From: Discostella pseudostelligera
Taxonomy: Eukaryota; Bacillariophyta; Thalassiosirophyceae; Thalassiosirales; Thalassiosiraceae
Reading direction: 5' to 3'
Assembly (NCBI GenBank): GCA_036940085.1
Contig: JALLBK010000436.1
Location: 1 to 47,746, forward strand
DNA: 47,746 nucleotides
Shown: positions 40,559 through 47,746 of the stretch, one piece after another
Position numbering within the stretch: the first letter of the stretch is position 1
How the letters are laid out: every line of letters begins with the position of its first letter
Program-made: the position numbers and the translations under genes
The notes under the pieces: generated by a model
The model's input: only the letters and a program-made list of their open reading frames with translations
Told to the model about the DNA's origin: nothing
Database searches by the model: none

Positions 40559-41070
40559 ATGGTAAGTTAGGTACTTGCCCGCATCCTCGCCTATCCTCGC
40601 ATCGGCGGCGGAAATGGCAACAGGACGCACGTTCGGAGGCTGGTAACGGACTTCATCGCGTCTATGTTGGTCCACAGATATATGTCCCTTCCGATAGTGC
40701 AACCGATGATGTGAGCGGTCGCTATCGCGAATATCATGTGATCGACGACCGTCGATCCGGCAGGAGAGATATCGCGAAGACTTCCGTTAAGACATATCTG
40801 ATAATCTGGATCTCACTTCAATGCTACTTTGCACCCGCTTCTCTGCAGTACAAGCTCGCCGTCATCGCCGCCCTTGTGGCCTCTGCCTCCGCTTTCGCGC
40901 CCACCACCCAAATCACCCGCACTACCGCAATCTTCCAAGATGTCGGCAAGGGAGGTATGGCTGACACCCGCGATCCCGAAACTTACGTTGATGATGATCC
41001 TCGTAAATCCATCTCCGCCGCCCCTTCGTTCGAGGAATACTTGAAGCAACGTCAGGCTGAGGGAAACTAA
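40559..41070 (+). CDS. Small plastid-targeted protein with an ATG-only first coding exon
   Basis: The ATG at 40559-40561 is followed directly by GTAAGT. The next good acceptor (CTCTGCAG at 40841-40848) leads into TACAAGCTCGCC, so coding exon 1 is three bases and exon 2 is 40849-41070, with a 287-bp intron. The product is 74 aa: MYKLAVIAALVASASAFAP, an ideal signal peptide plus ASAFAP plastid motif, then about 50 mature residues (DPETYVDDDPRKSISAAPSF, EEYLKQRQAEGN). Without this splice the signal peptide lacks a sensible start. The alternative is a longer frame from 40711 with an unrelated N-terminus. The mature part is small, acidic and without TM, perhaps stromal or peripheral. Function unknown. 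Confidence 0.7.
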
Positions 41071-41449
41071 GTTATGGGATCCGCGAAATGACTGATGAAT
41101 ATGGTTTCGAGTGGGCTAGCATTTAATGTGGAACGGACCTAGTCAACGCACTACTCCATATAGATATGTTGTTAGAACCGTAATCCTTATTAAATCACGT
41201 TAATTATATTCAATATCTCACACCCTTGTTGGTGGTGACTTAGTCTGTTTTCGTGGCAAGGCTATACATTACAGTTCACTCTGTCCTCTCTTCAGTTGTT
41301 CAAAGTTCAATCGTTATTCTAGTAATTGAAGAAATCATGGGGGCTCACATCATTGGATGAAGAGTTTGTGTCCCAAGTCCCAATATCTTATGGCAGAATC
41401 GTGCGCTCTACCCTACACACTCCACAGCTACGGTCGGAATTCAAGCGAT
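41071..41449. other. Convergent 3' flanks
   Basis: The stretch lies between the small plastid protein and the thylakoid-type protein. I see nothing coding in it. Confidence 0.5.
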
Positions 41450-42103
41450 TTATTTGTTAAACCATCCCTTCTTCTTAGGCTCAGGTGTGGGTTCAGGAGC
41501 TTGGGCCTTGCTGAAGAACTTATCCGACGAGTCATCATCCCTCACATACCAAAAGTATTGAGCCATTGGAATAATGAACGAGCCAACGACAAGGACTGCA
41601 ATCAAAGCGGTATACTTTCCTGTTATTTTGAGATGAGATGGCGACAGGTGACGGTTAGAACGAATTCAAATCCAAAGTAAAGATTACTTAGGCTGCGAAG
41701 GAGACGACGGTATGGCATATGGCATTATGACGGTCGACGTTTCATGACACCTACCTTTCTTTGTCTTCGTCTCCTTTGCGCTTTTGTAGGTAGATCTGGC
41801 GTCATCAAATTCTTGATCTCCAAGATCAACATCATATTCCCTGTAGAGACCCTCTCGTGTTACACGTTCAGCAATCAGAGAGGAACTTCCGAAGGAGGGC
41901 GGAGCAGCCACCATCTCCACAGCATCGGCCATCGGGCCAACCACGAGAGCCGACGCGAGGGAAGCAACAGCCATTCCATTGAATGCCACCCGTTTTGAGT
42001 TAAAGGCAGGTTTCTTGACATGGTGCACCTTGTTTGGTGCAAGGGCTGAGGCCCCGCTAAAGAGGAGGACAATGGAAAGAAGGATACTGGAAAAATTCAT
42101 CAT
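41450..42103 (-). CDS. Thylakoid-type single-pass membrane protein, plastid targeted
   Basis: Exons 41755-42103 and 41450-41619 are joined across a 135-bp intron (GTAGGT...CAG), giving 172 aa. The N-terminus is MMNFSSILLSIVLLFSGASA followed by LAP, an ASAFAP-like plastid motif. A second hydrophobic stretch (MAVASLASALVVGPMADA) ends in ADA-VEM, like a thylakoid lumenal cleavage site. The mature protein has a short acidic domain (TREGLYREYDVDLGDQEFDD), a TM helix created by splicing (YTALIAVLVVGSFIIPMAQY) and a basic tail, EPTPEPKKKGWFNK. The predicted topology is lumenal N-terminus, one TM, stromal C-terminus, as in small photosystem or antenna-associated subunits. I cannot name the protein. 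Confidence 0.75.
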
Positions 42104-42543
42104 GGTGGGTAGGAAGTGTGGCTGTCGCTGACGTCGAAATCGGATCTTCATCTTCATGTTTCATGTTTTATGCTGTCTGTGTTGGCGGCGACAGTGGAGA
42201 GAATGGGGGGCGGATGCGTGGGCGCGCGGGGGTAGCATGATGGGGTCCGGCAGGGTCGGGCCATCGTATTGACTCGACTCAAAATACTTACACGTGGCAG
42301 TTCCAATAATTGGCGGGAGCGTTATGACTCGACTTCATAAAACTTACACGTGGCAGATACAATTTTGGCGGGAGATTGCACTTACTTACACGTGGCAGCT
42401 GTGTGGCCACTTCATTCGTCAATGCAATGCAGTCGATATCGATGGGTTGGGAGAGGTTGGGATTTAGGAGGAGGTTTTAACGGACAACCTCTGAAGTTAA
42501 TGCATTATGTATTAATTTATGAGTATCGTATGGTATCAAGATT
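42104..42543. promoter_or_regulatory. Promoter of the thylakoid-type gene and Doa10 3' flank
   Basis: These 440 bases contain the repeated G-box module at 42271-42398. The remainder shows no coding signal. Confidence 0.5.
42271..42398 (-). promoter_or_regulatory. Repeated promoter module: CTTACACGTGGCAG plus TTGGCGGGAG
   Basis: CTTACACGTGGCAG occurs exactly three times (42287-42300, 42343-42356, 42385-42398). The first two are each preceded by GACTCGACT (42271, 42326) and followed by TTGGCGGGAG (42310-42319, 42365-42374), so a module of about 55 bp is repeated twice and partly a third time. It lies 168-295 bp upstream of the thylakoid-type gene. The CACGTG core suits bHLH/bZIP factors and GGCGGGA suits E2F. 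Function is inferred. Confidence 0.65.
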
Positions 42544-45500
42544 TCATGTGGATGTAGAATGAAATTGCTGTGAAGAATAGTTGAGTAATATTTCTCCCAC
42601 CAAATATCGATCATCTCGAGCAATGGTATGTGCAGCCTGAAAGCAATGCCGAAGATATTGCTGGGATGACAGAACGAAATCAACCAAGATGGTGGCAATA
42701 GCAAAAGTGCGGAAAATTGCAGTGGATCGGAGACGACTTCCAACAGTGTTGACGAGTGATTCGATGATTGCTATTGCCATGATCGGAACAGCACATGCTA
42801 CAACAAGATGTCTCACAACGGGAAGTGCACAATCTTGTAGCAGTGTCTGTTTGTTCACCTTGTCCCATTCCCGACCCCAAGTGACTGCCTTCAATGAATC
42901 AACAGCGAGCGCAATCGCCCCATGTTTACCCTGCCAAGCAAAGTTGTTCGACTCGACAGCGCGTACATCCTCCAGGTCATTCTGCTCTCGTCTGCCAGCA
43001 TTTCGTGCAGGGTCATTTGCATCTCCCTGAGGTTCGATACCTTGGTTATCATTACCTGCCACCACTCCATCCCCAAGTACCAGATCAGTCCAGAACCGCT
43101 TCGTAAACATCTCGAAGTAGCACATGATGGCCCATAAATTTAGGAGCAGTGTTCCTGTTCCCCAATCCGACAGAGCGAATTGACAATAGTCGTACCAATG
43201 AAGCGAATCACCGTTTATGCTGACGACAAACCTGCAGTAGAGGAATCCCAACAACATTGGGCAGATGACTAGCCACAATCCAAAGAACAGCATCAGGGTC
43301 CTGACTTTCTCACTTGTGTGATGAGGCTTGAATGATCTGTACCAGTGCCGCACCAATGACAATACACCCCTGAACCCACAATCTGATGAGGCAAAGACCT
43401 TCGCAATAATGCTAAGAACAGGGATCAATGGAATTACGCCGATGGCAAAAGCAAGAGGGTCGTGAATGCACTCTTCAGGAATTCTGAGCAAGTGCATTGA
43501 GAAGCGTCCGACGACAAGCGGAGCATTTAATACCGCGCACACTCCCACTGATATCGCAGTCCATGATACGAAGACTAAAAACAATGATTTGGCCGTAAGT
43601 TGTGCCAGAGTATACATCTTTGTCTGTTTTGTAGCTTCTGCGTTGAAGAAAGGAGCCCGTACGGCGACGCTGTTTTCGACTTCCGACGTTTGCTCATCAC
43701 CCCATGCCCATCGACCATGCCGTTCTGCACCTCCAACACCAAGATCATCCCAACCTTCTGGCGGTCGAGGAATGGGTTTGCCAAATACCTCACGCCAGAC
43801 TTCAATAGTGGCCGCTTTAGCACCCTGTACGACAACGCACGATGAGAAACTAAGATTGAACTCAATATCAATAAATTAGACAAGATCCTTCCAACTTACA
43901 TTATGCGAAACACTTTGCTTCAAACGGTAAGGCCCAATGCACGTGGGCAACAGATCTGAAGTAGTGAATTTCGGAGTTTTCTCTCCTAACTTGCTAGATG
44001 TCTGAGCTGGAGGTATCCGAATATATGAATGTGACGACAAATACTTTTTTCCATCCTTGTGCACAATCCCTTGCATAACCGAAGGAACTTCTGGCGATAC
44101 CATCCATGAAATATTTGTTCGTATCAAGTCTTCTCGTTTTGTCGGATCGGGTTCTGAGAGTAACTTACTCCACAAAGGTAAAATGTCGTCGCGGCTATGT
44201 TTGACCAATGGCTCCTCCTCGAGGCTGTCTGGAAATGACATCTCAAGTTGACTTGGCAATGCATCTCTAACAAAAACAGGCAAAGCTCCAACAAGTAAAA
44301 ACCGATCGACTTCACGCGGAAGGAGCTGGTTGGTCATCCCAAGATGATCCCCCATGAGAAGAAGCCAATGGTGTTGCATTTCCCCTATTTTGTTCTTGTA
44401 TTTCTCAAGAACACCAAGCATACAAAGATGAAAAATGAACAATTCAGCTGGGACTTGAATCTGAGGCATGATAATGTGCCAGAACTTGGGTTGGAATAGG
44501 GGTAAATATTTCCCAAGGTTATTCGCCAACATCAGGCGCGCAGGGAGCCAAATATGAATCGCAAGTAAGATTGCATAAATACCAAGTGATAGGAGCACGC
44601 GTTTTGTGTGAGTCGAGCCACTCTCTCGAAGCAGGTTTCCAAGTAAGTCTGGTTGAGGCTCTTGCGGTTTGATTACTCTTGCGAGAATATCAGGGTGCGC
44701 AACCTCCCGCATTTGAAGGACTGAAACAGTCACGAGCAGCATGAAAGTGATGCCTATCACCCAGTGGAGAAAGATTGACCCAACAATATCCGACCCAGCA
44801 TAGTCCACTCGATCACTCCAATTTTTCTCAAATAAAGCCAGTGTGGCCAAATCGAGCCATATACCAAGCAGCAGCGGGAGGAAAAGCATTTTGATGAGAA
44901 GGAGTGTCACAACCTTGGCGATGGCAGCTGCGCATTCAAAAACTCCAAGTAATCTTCTCCCAACTACGTCTTGATCCCGATTATTTCGGTTCACCTCACG
45001 CTCCAACTCATGGCCATCCTGAATACCATCCATGAAATGAACATGTCCGCCACGATTCCTCTCATTCGCGTGCGCTCCACCAGGAGTTGCTGCCCGGCTT
45101 TCCCGCAAACGTACAATTATTGTAATGATTGCCTTAAGCAGAAAAATCAGAACCGACAATGCCAAATACCCCAGGCCCATTCTAGCGATTTGTGACGGCT
45201 GATAAATCATATTCGTCTCTTTGCTCTTTCTATCCAACTCCTGCATTGATGTAATGAATCCATCCCATAAATGGCTTCTCAAATCAATGATTGTTTGTGG
45301 GATCCGAACTCTTATTGGAATCAGGGCTATGATCTTTAACAGTATTACGCACATGGAACCTCCAAATTTCGATGGTGCAAAAGCAAACACTCCCAGATAA
45401 GCAGTATTGAAAACCAGTAGCCACAGGAGATTGCGGATGAGTGCAAGAAGGGGACCACGAAATCCAAGTAATTCGTCTAATGCGATGTTGATTTCCAAAT

Positions 45501-46963
45501 CCTGTATTCAAATGAAGACAAGAGATGAATAGAGTAAGTAAAATTAGGAAGGCTTTTCGTCATCAAGTAATGGATAATGTACTTACAGGTCCATCATCGA
45601 TCGCATCAGCGTCTGCAAAAGCAGGTTGCAACGGTTCAAACTGCGGTTCAAACCTCGCATTGACTCGTTGCCGAGGATTTGCTTCATTTTGTGGAATCTG
45701 CTGCCGTTGTCGGACAATATCCGGCATAGCGCGCTCATCTCCCGCCAGAGGATCATGTAAAGGATTGCGATTATCATGATGATGCCCTTCATCCATCATT
45801 GCCTGCTCCTCTTGCGCTCGCATGAACATTTCAAAGTGATCCTCCTCAGCTTCATCATCATCATCATTATTGACGTCGATGAAATTATCCATGGGACCTC
45901 GATCGTCTTCCCTAGCGAACCTACCATTCGCATCTCTTCGACGAACTCTTTGACGATCCACTGCATCATCGTTCTCCGACTCAGAACTGTAGTCATAGTT
46001 GTCGACGCTGTCTTCATCATTGGCCATCAAATGATTTAGGAAAGGTGCTAGTGGATCCTCTTCTTCCTCATCCTCATCATCATCTCTATCAAAATGAACA
46101 TTAATTTCATCGATTTCCCCTTCTATGTCTACACCCCTTCCCCCGCCCACACGATCATTATTTGCCCCATTCCCTCCATTTCTCTGTCTATCCCCTGCCC
46201 TCTGCCGTTGTTGCTGCTGCTGCTGCTGCTGTGCTCCGCCCCATTGAAATCTCAAAAACTCCGCAAAGCTCATGAGACTTAAAAAGCTAACCACAATAAT
46301 AACCGCAATCACTGCCCCACCCACAATGTCCAACTTGGCCAATTCCCATCTCCATCGCGAGGGAATTTCCGATGGACGGATCATCCATCCATGATAAATG
46401 TACGATGTTGATAGTGGCAATATCACCAGCCATAAAAATGCCGCAAATAAAGCGCGTAGGCCACGGGGTAGCCATTTGGCACCTAATCGACGTAATATGC
46501 GATAGACAACCTCGGAGGGTGACAGTCGATCGGGTGTGCCATCGGCATATTGAGGAGCGAATCGGAATCGCGTAGAGCAGAGCTCACATCGACCATCGCC
46601 GTGGGTGACATCGAGCCATGATGTGAGGCAGTCTTGATGGGTGAGGCCAATGGAGCCGGAACATCGACAGGGCTTGAATAATGGACGACTAGACCCACAG
46701 AGGATTTTGCCGCCAAAAATGAAATATGACGGAGAGGAAGAATGATAGTGAGCAAACGAAAGTCATAGTCATGGTTAAAGAATGAAATTGACGCCAACAT
46801 CCAAACCATTCCGCAATTATAACAGCCTTGCAGTCGCGGTTGCGGTCGGCAACAACTCAATGATGGCCACACCGACTTACCCCTCCTCCGCTGGACCTCG
46901 ACACACGCGGCATTCCTCCTCCTCTTCGTCGCTGTCACTGACATCATCGCGATCGGCCGACAT
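42544..46963 (-). CDS. DOA10: Doa10/MARCH6-type ER membrane E3 ubiquitin ligase
   Basis: Four exons (46881-46963, 45587-46688, 43900-45501, 42544-43824; introns 192, 85 and 75 bp) give 1355 aa. The RING-CH finger is split by intron 1: EEECRVCRGPAEEG joins RPLFKPCRCSGSIG, then LTHQDCLTSWLDVTHGDGRC and ELCSTRFRFAPQYADGTPDR, keeping the C4HC3 spacing. Many TM segments follow, with an acidic, poly-Gln-containing cytosolic loop (45600-46240). The family block DLEINIALDELLGFRGPLLA comes next. The end (CFQAAHTIARDDRYLVGEIL, LNY) matches the conserved C-terminal element of Doa10/TEB4. Such enzymes mark misfolded ER and nuclear-envelope proteins and sterol enzymes for the proteasome. Confidence 0.93.
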
Positions 46964-47555
46964 GGTTGGCAATTGGTGTTGGTGTTGGGTGTTGGGCGTA
47001 TGGTGGTGGTGGAGACGCGGAGGAAGTGAGAAGTTGTGTTGTTGTTTGTGCTTGAATGCCTTCTTGCTTCTTGCAGCTTCTATCTTGCACACACTGTGTG
47101 TGTGCCTCTCCATGCAACCCGAGCCTCCTCGAGAAACAACTTTGGCACGTGTCTGAAGTGAGAAGAGACAGCCAAAGACCACAGAGGATGGAAAGAATCG
47201 AGCAAATTCAAGCATAACTATGGCAGGACACTGCGATATTCGAATGATAATGTATTACAATTTGAATTCAGGAAGATAGATAGTATCATAGTATCTGCAT
47301 CAGCTCCAGAGATAAGAATCAGTGTGGTACTAACCGACTTGATTCCAATAGTTATCACTTTGCACAGATAATACGAAAACGTGCACTGCAATCGCCTTCC
47401 ATAGCATACACATTGGGTTGCACCATGTCAAGAATAATGAGAAGTAAAAAGGACTACACATGTTCACTTCTTCATCGTCGTTTAAGATAAGCACCAAACA
47501 ACTATGGATTTGATTTTCTGTTAATTGATTCGGTAAGAACTTCAGGCCTCGCTCT
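46964..47555. other. Intergenic: Doa10 promoter and aldolase 3' flank
   Basis: The frame upstream of the Doa10 start remains open but has a composition unlike the protein (His/Gln runs). A CACGTG lies near 47145. Nothing else is visible. Confidence 0.45.
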
Positions 47556-47746
47556 CTAGTTGAGGACATTCACGCACTTAAGATCCTCAGCAGCCTTGAC
47601 AAGACGAGCAGCCATGGCCTCCTCACCAGCCCTGAGCATCAATCGAGGATCGTAGTACTTCTTGTTTGGCTTATCTGGTCCCTCGGGGTTGCCAATCTGT
47701 CCTTGCAAGTAGTCATGGTATTTGGCCTCGTATCCGCGAACACCAT
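47556..47746 (-). CDS. FBA: Class II fructose-bisphosphate aldolase, C-terminal end
   Basis: The gene runs off the window. The 62 visible residues read GVRGYEAKYHDYLQGQIGNP, EGPDKPNKKYYDPRLMLRAG, then EEAMAARLVKAAEDLKCVNV and LN before the stop at 47556-47558. QGQIGNPEGPDKPNKKYYDPR is characteristic of the C-terminus of class II (zinc-dependent) aldolases of the yeast/E. coli FbaA type. The enzyme interconverts fructose 1,6-bisphosphate and two triose phosphates. Whether it is cytosolic or plastidial cannot be judged without the N-terminus. Confidence 0.9.
   Translation of the reverse strand, partial: GVRGYEAKYHDYLQGQIGNPEGPDKPNKKYYDPRLMLRAGEEAMAARLVKAAEDLKCVNVLN

Noticed and set aside
1..47746. 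tRNA, rRNA, CRISPR array, transposon or viral insertion
   Set aside because: I looked for B-box-like GGTTCGANNCC, array-like spaced repeats, terminal inverted repeats, integrase or transposase motifs, and found none.

Overview
The window is nuclear DNA of a photosynthetic stramenopile, most likely a centric diatom. Many genes carry short GT-AG introns (about 70-290 bp). Several proteins begin with a signal peptide followed by the ASAFAP-type plastid motif (ASAFAP in the 74-aa protein at 40559-41070, ASALAP at 41450-42103, YAFP in the RlmH homologue). I could not determine the species. Gene density is high, with mostly conserved housekeeping genes, often in divergent pairs. I saw no rRNA, tRNA, CRISPR array or intact transposon.

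Layout. 1-704: 3' part of a 7TM receptor-like gene. 790-1389: plastid-targeted RlmH-like rRNA methyltransferase. 2012-3315: low-complexity plastid protein, divergent from a peroxisomal acyl-CoA oxidase with a PTS1 tail (3532-6023). 6135-7919: a lineage-specific repeat protein that runs into a one-base assembly gap. 8047-11022: eIF4G-like translation factor. 11806-16345: SIN3 co-repressor, damaged by two assembly joins, divergent from an acidic membrane protein (16867-18408). 18608-23624: ISWI-type remodeller with an N-terminal HMG box, divergent from a mitochondrial-type hypothetical protein (24220-25191). 25526-27406: exosome subunit RRP45, divergent from the Hsp70/Hsp90 co-chaperone HOP/STI1 (27731-29678). 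30417-31433: SHAQKYF MYB factor. 31772-33816: GTP cyclohydrolase II/DHBP synthase fusion for riboflavin synthesis. 34611-35951: TIM50. 36628-37251 and 38290-38745: divergent ribosomal proteins eL13 and uS15. 39193-40247: SAM methyltransferase, divergent from the 74-aa plastid protein whose first coding exon is only ATG. 41450-42103: thylakoid-type single-pass protein behind a repeated G-box promoter. 42544-46963: Doa10/MARCH6 ubiquitin ligase. 47556-47746: end of a class II fructose-bisphosphate aldolase.

The genes do not form one pathway. Functional groups are chromatin (SIN3, ISWI, MYB), translation and RNA (eIF4G, eL13, uS15, RRP45, RlmH), protein quality control and import (HOP, Doa10, TIM50), and organelle metabolism (acyl-CoA oxidase, riboflavin enzyme, aldolase, small plastid proteins). 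I found no convincing undescribed defence or mobile system. The items most worth a second look are the HMG-ISWI architecture, the ATG-only exon, the order of the riboflavin fusion, the altered eIF4E-binding motif, the repeated CACGTG and GGCGGGA promoter elements, and the 72-bp duplications at single-N joins. Removing those duplications restores the SIN3 reading frame.

All splice sites were placed by eye from GT/AG consensus, frame and family conservation. None is supported by transcript data.
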